Assembly (NCBI RefSeq): GCF_011777505.1
Contig: NZ_JAATJT010000002.1
Location: 186,001-250,000 of the forward strand
Length of the DNA stretch: 64,000 nt
Origin: Gaetbulibacter sp. S0825
GTDB taxonomy: Bacteria; Bacteroidota; Bacteroidia; Flavobacteriales; Flavobacteriaceae
Direction of reading: 5' to 3'
Position numbers and translations under genes: made by a program. The notes under the pieces are model-generated. The model was given only the letters and a program-made list of their open reading frames with translations. It had not been told where the DNA came from and ran no database searches. This document shows positions 25,383 to 33,264 of the stretch, piece after piece; positions within the stretch are counted from its first letter, which is position 1; each line of letters begins with the position of its first letter.

Positions 25383-25892
25383 ATGACACAGGCTGAGTTT
25401 TTAAACATAGTAATGCCTTTTAAGGATAAAGTATTTCGTTTGGCAAAACGCATATTGGTTTCGCAAGAAGAAGCCGAAGACGCTACCCAAGAAATCTTAT
25501 TAAAGTTGTGGAAAAACAAACTTAAGATTAGCGAATACAAAAATGTAGAAGCATTTTCTATGACTATGACGAAGAATTTTTGTTTAGACAAATTAAAATC
25601 TAAGCACTCTCAAAATTTAAAGATTGTGCATAGTAATTACCAAGATAAAAATGTGTCGTTACAGAAACAAGTGGAGTTGAATGATAGTGTAGGTTGGGTT
25701 TCTAAAATAATGGAAGAGTTGCCAGAGCAACAAAAAATAATATTGCAGCTAAGAGATATTGAGCAATATGACTTTGAGGAAATAGGTAAAATGTTAGACA
25801 TGAACCAAACAGCCATTAGAGTAGCCTTATCAAGAGCAAGAAAAACATTAAGAGAAAAATTAACTAAAACACATAGTTATGGTGTTAAATAA
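25383..25892 (+). CDS. ECF RNA polymerase sigma factor
   Basis: 169 residues with region 2 (about 10-80: LNIVMPFKDKVFRLAKRILVSQEEAEDATQEILLKLW, the last part matching the region 2.2 core) and region 4 (about 105-165: LPEQQKIILQLRDIEQYDFEEIGKMLDMNQTAIRVALSRARKTL). No other domain is present, so it is a plain group IV sigma factor. The gene overlaps the next one by 14 nt, and the downstream genes code for a membrane anti-sigma candidate and two DUF4252 proteins, an arrangement seen in many Flavobacteriia. The ECF-like promoter at 25313 fits positive autoregulation. The inducing signal is unknown. Confidence 0.92.
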   Translation: MTQAEFLNIVMPFKDKVFRLAKRILVSQEEAEDATQEILLKLWKNKLKISEYKNVEAFSMTMTKNFCLDKLKSKHSQNLKIVHSNYQDKNVSLQKQVELNDSVGWVSKIMEELPEQQKIILQLRDIEQYDFEEIGKMLDMNQTAIRVALSRARKTLREKLTKTHSYGVK

Positions 25893-26382
25893 TATAGAGA
25901 AATTAATAGAAAAGTACGACAACGGAGAAACTACTTTAAAAGAAGAGCAGCAGTTAAAAGACTATTTTTCGCAAGAGACTGTTCCGCCACACTTAGAAGT
26001 TTACAAATCGATGTTTCAGTATTTTTTGCACACCCACGAAGAACAGTTTACTAAAGACGTTCCATTAAAATCTAAGAAAACATATAGTTTGTATCAATGG
26101 ATTTCAGTCGCAGCAGTAGCAGTTATAATGTTGGGTATTTTTACTCAGGTTGATTTATTTCAATCTCAAACTCAAACTTTAGCGGATTTAACACCGCAAG
26201 AACGAGTAGAATATGAAGATGCCAAAGAGGTATTAGCTCTTTTTTCTTCAACATTCAGCAAGGGAACAGATAAGTTAATGGCATTGAATATGGTGTCTGA
26301 TAACTTTGACAAAGGCGCAGATAACATTGCTTACCTTGGTGAAATTACAAACACAACAAATAAAATTTTAAAAGCAAATTAG
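25879..26382 (+). CDS. Probable anti-sigma factor, single-pass membrane protein
   Basis: 167 residues. A cytoplasmic N-terminus (about 1-70; IEKLIEKYDNGETTLKEEQQLKDYF is the usual start of Bacteroidota anti-sigma proteins) is followed by one membrane helix at about 75-92 (ISVAAVAVIMLGIF) and an outside part of about 70 residues. There is no zinc-binding motif. The start overlaps the sigma factor gene by 14 nt, so both should be made together, and a membrane protein encoded directly after an ECF sigma gene is normally its anti-sigma. The sequence itself is too diverged to prove binding. Confidence 0.75.
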   Translation: MVLNNIEKLIEKYDNGETTLKEEQQLKDYFSQETVPPHLEVYKSMFQYFLHTHEEQFTKDVPLKSKKTYSLYQWISVAAVAVIMLGIFTQVDLFQSQTQTLADLTPQERVEYEDAKEVLALFSSTFSKGTDKLMALNMVSDNFDKGADNIAYLGEITNTTNKILKAN

Positions 26383-26405
26383 TAGAATATTAAAAACAAG
26401 TAAAC

Positions 26406-26981
26406 ATGAAAAAATTAGTATTAATAATCGCAATTTTAATGACACCTTTAATGTCTTTTGCACAAGGAGGGTTGTTCGACAAGTATGAAGATATGGATGG
26501 TGTTGGATCTGGTGTTGTAAACAGTAAAATGTTTCAAATGATTTCAAGTATCGACATTGATATGGACGATCCAGATGCAGCAGCAATGTTCGAAATGATA
26601 AAAAAGATTAAAAGTTTAAAATTCTTAACAACTGGAGATAAATCAATATCATCTCAAATGGCAGCCGATGTAAATAAATACATTTCTAGTTCAAAACTGG
26701 AAGAGTTAATGCGTTTTAAGGACGGTAACCAAAATGTAAAATTTTATGTAAGAGAAGGTTCTAGCCCTAATCAAGTTAAAGAACTTTTAATGTTTGTAAG
26801 TGGTTTAGACGAACTTACAAAAGATCAAAACATAACAATTAATGGTGAAAAGCGTGAAATAGAAACTGTAATTGTATCTCTTCTTGGAGATATTAATCTT
26901 AGTGAAATTTCTAAGCTTACTAAATCTATGAATATTCCTGGAGGAGAGCACTTAAAGAAAGCAGGAGATAAAAAGAACTAA
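26406..26981 (+). CDS. DUF4252 protein, periplasmic
   Basis: 191 residues. The signal peptide ends MSFAQ, and the mature part (from about 21) begins GLFDKYEDMDGVGSGVVNSKMFQMI, the DUF4252 signature, and contains IKKIKSLKFLTTGDKSIS, VKFYVREGSSPNQVKELLMFV and ETVIVSLLGDINLSEISKLT. The family function is unknown. It follows the anti-sigma gene by 23 nt and precedes a second DUF4252 gene by 28 nt, so it is probably both co-transcribed with the sigma factor and its target. Confidence 0.85.
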   Translation: MKKLVLIIAILMTPLMSFAQGGLFDKYEDMDGVGSGVVNSKMFQMISSIDIDMDDPDAAAMFEMIKKIKSLKFLTTGDKSISSQMAADVNKYISSSKLEELMRFKDGNQNVKFYVREGSSPNQVKELLMFVSGLDELTKDQNITINGEKREIETVIVSLLGDINLSEISKLTKSMNIPGGEHLKKAGDKKN

Positions 26982-27009
26982 GACATTATTAAAAAGAAGA
27001 ATTATCATC

Positions 27010-27606
27010 ATGAATACATCAATCAAAAACATTGTAGCGTCACTTCTTATAACTGCAACTTTATTTAGTTGCGGTTATGGAGGAGAGACCTTACAAGGGT
27101 ATTATGTTGTAAATCAGGAAGCGCCAAATTTTATTTCGGTAGATATCCCTGTGAGTTTTGTTAGCATTGAAAAAGCAAAACTTACAGATGTACAACGAGA
27201 AGCATACGAGTCTATAGATAAACTCAATATGTTAGGATACCGTAAAAGTGATGATAATATTGAAGAATATAAAGCAGAGTTAGCTAAAGTACAAACCATC
27301 CTTAAAGATGAGCGCTATCAAGAATTATTTAGAGGAGGTAACTCTACTGATGGAAGAATAATTGTAAAATACATTGGTACAGATACTACAATAGATGAAC
27401 TGATTATTTTTGGTGCCATGAGTGATGCAGGTTTTGGTATCATTAGGGTATTGGGAGATAATATGGAGCCAGCTAAAATAATGAAGCTTGGTGAAGTAGT
27501 AGATCAATTATCTTCTGAGGAAAATTCGGTTGGAGATTTTATGCAATTCTTTAGACCTGGTAGCTCAGGAAATGATATTGATGATTTCTCGGAAGTTTTC
27601 GATTAA
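27010..27606 (+). CDS. DUF4252 lipoprotein
   Basis: 198 residues. The lipoprotein signal ends TLFSC with Cys21. The mature part carries the DUF4252 pattern in a more divergent form: FISVDIPVSFVSI at the start, then EAYESIDKLNMLGYRKSD, DGRIIVKYIGTDTTIDELIIFGAMSDAGFGIIRVLGDNMEPAKIM. Sequence similarity with the preceding DUF4252 protein is low but the motif order is the same, so one is secreted to the periplasm and the other anchored to a membrane. Function unknown. It ends the operon; a strong terminator follows at 27655. Confidence 0.8.
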   Translation: MNTSIKNIVASLLITATLFSCGYGGETLQGYYVVNQEAPNFISVDIPVSFVSIEKAKLTDVQREAYESIDKLNMLGYRKSDDNIEEYKAELAKVQTILKDERYQELFRGGNSTDGRIIVKYIGTDTTIDELIIFGAMSDAGFGIIRVLGDNMEPAKIMKLGEVVDQLSSEENSVGDFMQFFRPGSSGNDIDDFSEVFD

Positions 27607-27654
27607 TCACTAAAAAATTACTATCAATCAAAAAGTGATAAAATGTTAATGTTT

Positions 27655-27683
27655 AAAACCTGCCTATTTGGGCAGGTTTTTTT
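27655..27683 (+). terminator. Terminator after the DUF4252 operon
   Basis: AAAACCTGCC-TATTTG-GGCAGGTTTT forms a 10-bp stem followed by TTT. It lies 48 nt after the last stop codon of the operon and abuts the stop of the small membrane protein on the other strand. Confidence 0.85.
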
Positions 27684-27852
27684 ATGACTGGTCGTCTCTA
27701 GATTTTATAATTATAATATTAACAACTATACCAATAAAGCCTAGAAAAAGTAACATCATTACAATAAAATTATCAAGCCATTCTAAAAGCCCTGCTATAA
27801 AAAAGAAGACTACTAGAAATCCAGATGCTAATAATGTTATGTTACTTCTCAT
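27682..27852 (-). CDS. Small two-helix membrane protein downstream of purB
   Basis: 56 residues from the ATG at 27852: MRSNITLLASGFLVVFF, a second hydrophobic stretch (about 28-50) and a polar end KSRDDQS. The gene begins immediately after the purB stop codon (27855-27853) on the same strand and ends at the terminator hairpin, exactly the geometry expected for the last gene of a purB transcript. No family is recognised. It is too short for most default gene callers, and a non-coding frame is possible, but the start, two clean helices and tight spacing support it. Confidence 0.6.
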   Translation of the reverse strand: MRSNITLLASGFLVVFFFIAGLLEWLDNFIVMMLLFLGFIGIVVNIIIIKSRDDQS

Positions 27853-29196
27853 TTAAATACCAGTATAATTACTTGGTGTAATGGCTTTAAGCTCATTTTT
27901 AATGTCATTACTTACCTCTAAGGTGTCAATAAAGTTAGCAATAGATTGTTGGTTAATAACCTCATTGGTTCTAGTTAAACCTTTAAGCGCTTCATAGGGA
28001 TTTGGATAACCTTCACGTCTCAAAATAGTTTGAATAGCTTCAGCAGCTACTGCCCAATTATTTTCTAAATCTTCAGCAAATTTAGGCTCGTTTAATAATA
28101 ATTTATTTAACCCTTTTAAAGTAGATTTAAAACCAATTAATGTATGTCCAAAAGGCACTCCTACATTCCTTAAAACTGTACTGTCTGTAAGATCACGTTG
28201 TAATCTTGATATTGGTAATTTAGCCGACAGATGCTCAAAAACAGCATTGGCAATTCCAAGGTTTCCTTCGCTATTTTCAAAGTCGATAGGATTTACTTTA
28301 TGTGGCATTGCACTACTTCCAACTTCACCTTTTTTAATCTTTTGTTTAAAATAGTCCATCGATACGTAGGTCCAAATGTCTCTATCTAAATCTATTAAAA
28401 TAGTATTAATACGTTTTAAGCAATCAAACAGCGCAGCCATGTGGTCGTAATGTTCAATTTGAGTAGTTGGAAAGGAGTGATACAATCCTAATTTTTCTTG
28501 AACAAATTTCCCTCCAAATTCTTTCCAATCTATGTTCGAATAAGCTACATGATGGGCATTAAAATTCCCTGTAGCACCACCAAACTTGGCAGCACTTGGT
28601 ATGTCGTTCAATAAATTAAATTGTTCTTTTAATCGTACTACAAATACTTCAATTTCTTTCCCTAAACGAGTAGGAGATGCTGGTTGACCATGTGTTCTTG
28701 CTAACATTGGAATATCTTTCCATTCTGTAGCAAGTGCTTCCAATTTGTTTAAAATGGTAAAATATTCAGGAACGTACACATCGTTCATCGCATCTTTAAT
28801 ACTTAACGGAACTGCAGTATTGTTAATGTCTTGTGAGGTTAACCCAAAATGAATAAATTCCTTGTATTGTGAGATATTTAAAGCATCAAATTTTTCTTTA
28901 ATAAAGTATTCAACGGCTTTTACATCGTGGTTAGTTACTTTTTCTATGTCTTTAATTGCAGTCGCATTTTCAGATGAAAAATTTCTGTAAATATTTCGTA
29001 ATTCATCAAACAGACTTTTGTCAAAATCTTTTAGTTGAGGTAGAGGGATTTCACAAAGCGCAATAAAGTATTCAATTTCTACTTGAACACGATATTTTAT
29101 TAATGCTTCCTCTGAAAAATATGGTGCTAAGGACTCTGTTTTGCTTCTATAACGACCATCTATTGGAGAAATGGCATTGAGTATTGATAAAGACAT
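27853..29196 (-). CDS. purB: Adenylosuccinate lyase
   Basis: 447 residues. The fumarase/aspartase superfamily signature is GSSAMPHKVNPIDFENSEGNL (the SxxMPxKxNP loop with the catalytic serine). The substrate-binding stretches AISPIDGRYRS, FIHFGLTSQDINNTA and LARTHGQPASPTRLGKE are intact. It catalyses both fumarate-releasing steps of purine synthesis (SAICAR to AICAR, adenylosuccinate to AMP). It is the E. coli-like long form. It has a promoter box at 29223-29230 and a 56-residue membrane protein gene directly behind it. Confidence 0.96.
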   Translation of the reverse strand: MSLSILNAISPIDGRYRSKTESLAPYFSEEALIKYRVQVEIEYFIALCEIPLPQLKDFDKSLFDELRNIYRNFSSENATAIKDIEKVTNHDVKAVEYFIKEKFDALNISQYKEFIHFGLTSQDINNTAVPLSIKDAMNDVYVPEYFTILNKLEALATEWKDIPMLARTHGQPASPTRLGKEIEVFVVRLKEQFNLLNDIPSAAKFGGATGNFNAHHVAYSNIDWKEFGGKFVQEKLGLYHSFPTTQIEHYDHMAALFDCLKRINTILIDLDRDIWTYVSMDYFKQKIKKGEVGSSAMPHKVNPIDFENSEGNLGIANAVFEHLSAKLPISRLQRDLTDSTVLRNVGVPFGHTLIGFKSTLKGLNKLLLNEPKFAEDLENNWAVAAEAIQTILRREGYPNPYEALKGLTRTNEVINQQSIANFIDTLEVSNDIKNELKAITPSNYTGI

Positions 29197-29206
29197 ATCT
29201 TATGTG

Positions 29207-29230
29207 TTGATTTTTGAAGTTGCAAAGATA
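29207..29230 (-). promoter_or_regulatory. -7 region of the purB promoter
   Basis: On the minus strand TATCTTTG (29230-29223) matches TAnnTTTG. A TTG lies 17 nt further upstream on that strand, close to the standard spacing. The purB start is at 29196. Confidence 0.65.
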
Positions 29231-29284
29231 ATTCTTTTAAAAAGAAGCAAGAAGCTTATGTCTTGAAGTTTTTAACTAAAATAG

Positions 29285-29848
29285 TTACTTTTTCAACTTT
29301 TTAAGCAAATGTCTTGCACGTGCCTTAAATGCAGCAGTACCTGAATTAAAATCACGCTCTAAAATCATAGCCAGTTCTGGGTGAATCCAATCGTATTCTT
29401 TTCCCAGAAGGTATAGAGAATGCATAGAATACGCTTTTGCTGCTACTTTTTGATTAGTTATCATATAATCAAAACTAAGCTCAATAATTTTTTCTTTGTG
29501 TGCTGGTTTTAAATAATCTTTTGTGTGGTTAATATCTCTATGGTAATAAGCTTCAATAAGATATTCACAAATTTTAGCAATAGGACGGACAGCAGGGTCG
29601 AGGTGAACCGTATGCATGTTTTTCGTAAACTCGTCCAAATATGGTAAAATACTGTCTAAATTTTCACGAGCTACAAACTCAAGCAACCATGCTGCTCTAC
29701 ATGATGTTTTATCGTTAACCTGAAATAGTATATCCATTACTTTTGGGATTAAATCCGGATTAGAAATTACAAGTAACGCATACTTTTTTCTGTTTTCCCT
29801 TGAATGGTTTACGTAAGATAACTCCTTGTATAATTCTTCTTTAGTCAA
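29285..29848 (-). CDS. Helical-repeat (HEAT-like) cytoplasmic protein, unknown function
   Basis: 187 residues, all helical, with repeating pairs such as SRENRKKYALLVISNPDLIPKVMDIL, CRAAWLLEFVARENLDSILPYLDEF and VAAKAYSMHSLYLLGKEYDWIHPELAMIL; the last helix is very basic (KARARHLLKKLKK). The start is a TTG at 29848; no ATG is available before residue 38. The family is common next to purB in Flavobacteriaceae and is sometimes mislabelled as adenylosuccinate lyase from proximity. No catalytic residues are visible. It may be a binding scaffold; its true role is unknown. Confidence 0.65.
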   Translation of the reverse strand: MTKEELYKELSYVNHSRENRKKYALLVISNPDLIPKVMDILFQVNDKTSCRAAWLLEFVARENLDSILPYLDEFTKNMHTVHLDPAVRPIAKICEYLIEAYYHRDINHTKDYLKPAHKEKIIELSFDYMITNQKVAAKAYSMHSLYLLGKEYDWIHPELAMILERDFNSGTAAFKARARHLLKKLKK

Positions 29849-29890
29849 TGAATATTTTTATTACTTTTATTAACACTAAAATTACTAATT

Positions 29891-30364
29891 ATGAAGATTC
29901 TAAAAAAGATATTGTTACTCCTTTTAATTGTGTTTGTTATAGCCCAATTTTTTGGTCCAGAAAAAAACGAAGGAGACCTTACTTCAATTGACCATTTCTT
30001 AGCTGAAACTAATCCGCCGGAAGATATAAAAGTAATTTTAAAAGAATCATGTTTTGACTGTCATAGTTCTAGCACACGATATCCTTGGTATAATAGTATA
30101 ACACCTGTAAACTATTGGATGGCAGAACACGTGAAAAACGGAAAAAAGCATTTTAATGTATCCGACTGGAAAGATGCGTCACTAAAGAAAAGGGACCATA
30201 AGTTTGATGAACTCATAGAAATGGTTGAAAAGCAAGAAATGCCATTGCCTTCGTACACATGGACACATTCTGAAGCAAAGCTTACAGAAGAACAACGAGC
30301 TAGTATAGTTGCTTGGGGCAAAAAAGTAAGAGCTATGTATGCTGAACAAAAAACAACAGAATAA
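29891..30364 (+). CDS. Haem-binding-domain protein (Haem_bd), membrane-anchored
   Basis: 157 residues. One N-terminal hydrophobic segment (about 5-20) is followed by a soluble part with a cytochrome c-type haem motif, CFDCH at 54-58, then HSSSTRYPWYNSITPVNYW, ending LTEEQRASIVAWGKKVRAM. This matches the single-haem Haem_bd family often found in Bacteroidota. If the cysteines are haem-ligated it is a periplasmic mono-haem protein, otherwise a structural relative. It is 3 nt before the glycosyltransferase gene, with which it is presumably co-transcribed, but no functional link is known. Confidence 0.85.
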   Translation: MKILKKILLLLLIVFVIAQFFGPEKNEGDLTSIDHFLAETNPPEDIKVILKESCFDCHSSSTRYPWYNSITPVNYWMAEHVKNGKKHFNVSDWKDASLKKRDHKFDELIEMVEKQEMPLPSYTWTHSEAKLTEEQRASIVAWGKKVRAMYAEQKTTE

Positions 30365-30367
30365 TAC

Positions 30368-31600
30368 GTGGCTAAACTTTTAATCATTGGGTTTGTGTGG
30401 CCTGAACCTAAGAGTTCTGCAGCTGGAAGTCGAATGATGCAGTTAATTAACGTCTTTTTATTAGAAGGATATACTATTACTTTTGCGAGTCCTTGTGCTA
30501 AATCTGAAAATGCATTTAATCTTGAATCTTTAGGAGTAACTCAGAAAGAAATCGAACTAAATAATTCTAGTTTTGATGATTTTATCTCAGAATTTAAACC
30601 AGATATTGTTGTTTATGATAGATTTATGATAGAAGAACAGTTCGGTTGGCGAGTCGCTGAAAATTGTCCAGAAGCACTCCGTATTCTAGATACCGAAGAT
30701 TTACATTGCTTAAGAAAAGGAAGAGAGCAAGCCTTTAAAGATAAAAAGCCTTTTGATAAAACCTATTTATTTAGAGACGTTGCAAAGCGAGAAATTGCAA
30801 GTATTTATAGATGCGATTTAAGTTTAATTATTTCAGAAGCAGAAATGACCATATTGCAAAACGATTTTGGTGTTAACGAAAGTTTATTGCACTATTTACC
30901 ATTTTTAATGGATGATGTTGCAGAAGAAAAAAGAAAGAGCTTGCCATTATTTAAGGAGCGTAAAAACTTTGTAACTATTGGTAATTTTTTACATCCTCCA
31001 AATTTTGATTCTGTTAGGTTTTTAAAAGAAAACATTTGGTCAAAAATTAAATCAGAATTAAAAGATGCAGAGCTTCATATTTATGGAGCTTACGCTAATG
31101 AGAAGGTTAAGCAATATGAAGATAAAAAATACGGCTTTATCATTAAAGGTTTTGCAGACGATGTAAATGAGGTAATGGCTAATGCTAGAGTGTGTTTATC
31201 TCCTTTACGATTTGGTGCTGGATTAAAAGGAAAGTTTTTTGATGCTATACATAACGGGACACCTTTTATCACAACTTCTGTTGGAGCTGAAGGAATCGTA
31301 AATGAAAATAATCGACATGATTTTGTGGCTGATTCTGTTGATGATATTGTAAAATACGCTGTCACCTTATATCAAAATGAAGAAATCTGGTTACAACAAC
31401 AAGAACTTGGTTTCAATCTGCTTTCTAAAAAATTTAATAAAATACTTAATACTAGACGTTTTTTAAATAGGCTAGAGGATGCTCTTGCAAATAAAGAAGC
31501 AAATCGTTTAAATAATTTTTTGGGAAGTATGTTGCAGCATCATAGTATGCAAAGCACTAAATTTATGTCACGCTGGATTGAAGAAAAAAACAAACAATAA
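30368..31600 (+). CDS. Family 4-type glycosyltransferase
   Basis: 410 residues from a GTG at 30368, 3 nt after the previous stop; no ATG exists before residue 23. GT-B fold: the N-terminal half begins AKLLIIGFVWPEPKSSAAGSRM, and the C-terminal half contains FVTIGNFLHPPNFDSVRF, VCLSPLRFGAGLKGKFFDAI and GTPFITTSVGAEGI, the retaining-GT nucleotide-sugar binding block (about 275-310). It is likely to transfer a sugar to a cell-envelope acceptor. No lipopolysaccharide or capsule cluster surrounds it, so the acceptor is unknown. Confidence 0.82.
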   Translation: MAKLLIIGFVWPEPKSSAAGSRMMQLINVFLLEGYTITFASPCAKSENAFNLESLGVTQKEIELNNSSFDDFISEFKPDIVVYDRFMIEEQFGWRVAENCPEALRILDTEDLHCLRKGREQAFKDKKPFDKTYLFRDVAKREIASIYRCDLSLIISEAEMTILQNDFGVNESLLHYLPFLMDDVAEEKRKSLPLFKERKNFVTIGNFLHPPNFDSVRFLKENIWSKIKSELKDAELHIYGAYANEKVKQYEDKKYGFIIKGFADDVNEVMANARVCLSPLRFGAGLKGKFFDAIHNGTPFITTSVGAEGIVNENNRHDFVADSVDDIVKYAVTLYQNEEIWLQQQELGFNLLSKKFNKILNTRRFLNRLEDALANKEANRLNNFLGSMLQHHSMQSTKFMSRWIEEKNKQ

Positions 31601-31617
31601 GTAACAAATAATTAATT

Positions 31618-32307
31618 ATGAAAGTAGCAGATCATATCTTGCTAAATGGATACAAACATGTGTTGTACGACTCTGTTAAGTTAACGCAAGATGAATCAAT
31701 TAAAAAAAGTAAAGCGTTTTACGATTGGTTAGAAACTAGACGGTCAGTGAGAGAATATTCTAGCCAAGATATTCCAAAAGAAGTTATAGAAAATATTATA
31801 AAATCAGCTTCTACGGCACCATCAGGAGCACACAAGCAACCATGGACATTTTGTGCAGTCTCTAATCCTGAGTTGAAACACCAAATCCGATTGGCAGCCG
31901 AAGTTGAAGAACGTGAAACTTATAGTAAACGAATGAGTGAGCGATGGAGAAAAGACCTAGCACCTTTAGGTACCGATACTAATAAACCTTTTATAGATGA
32001 GGCCCCTTGGATTATTGTTGGTTTTAAACGTGTGTATGAACATGATGGAGATGAACGTTATAATAATTATTACGTTAACGAATCTATTGGTATTGCAAGT
32101 GGCTTTTTAATTACCGCTATACATAATGCAGGTTTGGTAACATTAACACATACACCAAGCCCTATGAACTTTTTAACCAAAATGCTTAATAGACCAATTA
32201 ACGAGCGTGCATATTTATTATTACCAATTGGTTATCCAAAACAACCAGCTTATGTGCCAGATTTAGATCGTAAACCTTTAGAAGAAGTTGCAGTTTTTTA
32301 TGAATAA
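31618..32307 (+). CDS. Iodotyrosine deiodinase-like flavin reductase (nitroreductase superfamily)
   Basis: 229 residues. The nitroreductase core is clear (RRSVREYSS, ASTAPSGAHKQPWTF, GLVTLTHTPSP, LPIGYP). A lid insertion reads EERETYSKRMSERWRKDL, as in human and bacterial iodotyrosine deiodinase (IYD). Within it the three residues that in IYD bind the zwitterion of halotyrosine and stack on FMN are in register: Glu98, Tyr102 and Lys123 (spacing x3 and x20). Known relatives remove iodine or bromine from mono- and dihalotyrosine with FMN. It has no signal peptide. The cupin gene overlaps its end by 8 nt. Confidence 0.88.
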   Translation: MKVADHILLNGYKHVLYDSVKLTQDESIKKSKAFYDWLETRRSVREYSSQDIPKEVIENIIKSASTAPSGAHKQPWTFCAVSNPELKHQIRLAAEVEERETYSKRMSERWRKDLAPLGTDTNKPFIDEAPWIIVGFKRVYEHDGDERYNNYYVNESIGIASGFLITAIHNAGLVTLTHTPSPMNFLTKMLNRPINERAYLLLPIGYPKQPAYVPDLDRKPLEEVAVFYE

Positions 32308-32683
32308 ACTATTTAATAATTATATAGGATTTGCAGCTTTAATATTTGTTTTAGTATTTTCTTGCAAACAAGAACAGAATTTACCAGACCCTTATCAAGC
32401 TGGATGGAATGGTGAAAAAGTATGCGAAGTCTTGGAAGATAATGATTACTTACGAGTATTAAAATGCACATTTCCTGCTGGTGTTGGTCATGAAAAACAT
32501 TATCACGAACCACATTTTGGATATGCACTTGTTGGTGGAACTTTTAAATTAGAAGAGGCAACTGGCACCAGAGAAGTAAGCTTTCCAACAGGATATTCTT
32601 GGAGTAAAGATGAAGTGTCTGAGCACCAAGTGTTAAATGTAGGGGACAGTGCTTCGGTATTTTTGATTATTGAGTATAAATAG
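32300..32683 (+). CDS. Cupin-domain lipoprotein
   Basis: 127 residues from the ATG at 32300, inside the last codons of the deiodinase-like gene; upstream in-frame codons (from 32288) would spoil the signal peptide. The lipoprotein signal ends VLVFSC with Cys22. The rest is a single cupin: metal-binding GHEKHYHEPHFGYALVGG (two His-x-His type positions and a Glu), followed by the second cupin motif near HQVLNVGDSASVFL. Small lipid-anchored cupins have no assigned reaction. Overlap with the IYD-like gene means they are probably transcribed together, and a linked role cannot be excluded. Confidence 0.78.
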   Translation: MNKLFNNYIGFAALIFVLVFSCKQEQNLPDPYQAGWNGEKVCEVLEDNDYLRVLKCTFPAGVGHEKHYHEPHFGYALVGGTFKLEEATGTREVSFPTGYSWSKDEVSEHQVLNVGDSASVFLIIEYK

Positions 32684-32689
32684 GGTGTT

Positions 32690-32701
32690 TTCGTTTAACG
32701 G
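32690..32701 (+). repeat. 12-mer inverted repeat, left copy
   Basis: TTCGTTTAACGG here is the exact reverse complement of CCGTTAAACGAA at 35238-35249. Between the copies lie five small genes. This copy has no matching partner arm nearby. Confidence 0.45.
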
Positions 32702-32787
32702 AATTAGTAGCATAGTTATTACGCAAAGTTACATTTAAGCAACCAGGATAGTAATGGGTTATAGTTGTTTCTGTATCCTGTTTTTAT

Positions 32788-33144
32788 TCAATTAAATAAA
32801 AAAACTAAACCTATACATACGTTAATCAAAATACTTACTAAACCTAAAGTAAATTTTAAATTGGGTTTTGCTCCAACAGACGACAAATATAGAATAAGAA
32901 CCAATATTCCGAAAATACTGGGTCTAATTATATAATCAAATCCACCATAACCAATACTTTGAGGCATATCTGCATTTAAAGCTATTACAACGGAAAGAAT
33001 TATTGATATAAAAATCGCAAATGACATAAGTGCTGTAACTGATGTAAATGCCTTTTTTCGATTGTCTTCAATTAGTTGATTTTTTGCAGAAAGAATTGCG
33101 TAAAATAGAAAAATCAATATTATTCCAATTAATAAGTAATTCAA
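32788..33144 (-). CDS. Small hydrophobic membrane protein, unknown
   Basis: 118 residues with four likely membrane helices (about 2-18, 36-58, 70-88 and 98-116) joined by short loops. It starts from a TTG at 33144; no closer ATG exists, so the N-terminus is uncertain. No family is recognised and no motif is visible. It is flanked by the peroxiredoxin-like gene on one side (120 nt away) and by a possible hairpin on the other (CAGGATA and TATCCTG at 32742 and 32775). Codon use is A/T-rich as for its neighbours. Confidence 0.55.
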   Translation of the reverse strand: MNYLLIGIILIFLFYAILSAKNQLIEDNRKKAFTSVTALMSFAIFISIILSVVIALNADMPQSIGYGGFDYIIRPSIFGILVLILYLSSVGAKPNLKFTLGLVSILINVCIGLVFLFN

Positions 33145-33264
33145 TTTTTTATTTTTTAACGTTACACAATGCTATAATATGAACTTTTTTAATTGTTTAT
33201 AGCAAAAGTTAACCGAAGTTAATTGTTTTTTATATTAAAATCTATATATGTTTCTATCTATCAG

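Noticed and set aside
27668-27856. 62-residue plus-strand frame in the purB-DUF4252 gap
   Set aside because: It begins inside the terminator hairpin and lies antisense to the more convincing minus-strand membrane protein at 27682-27852.
32690-32787. attC-like integron recombination site
   Set aside because: A GTTTAAC-like core is present, but no matching GTTRRRY partner at the expected distance and no paired arms; only the 35193-35249 hairpin has arms, and its inner sequence does not follow an attC layout fully.
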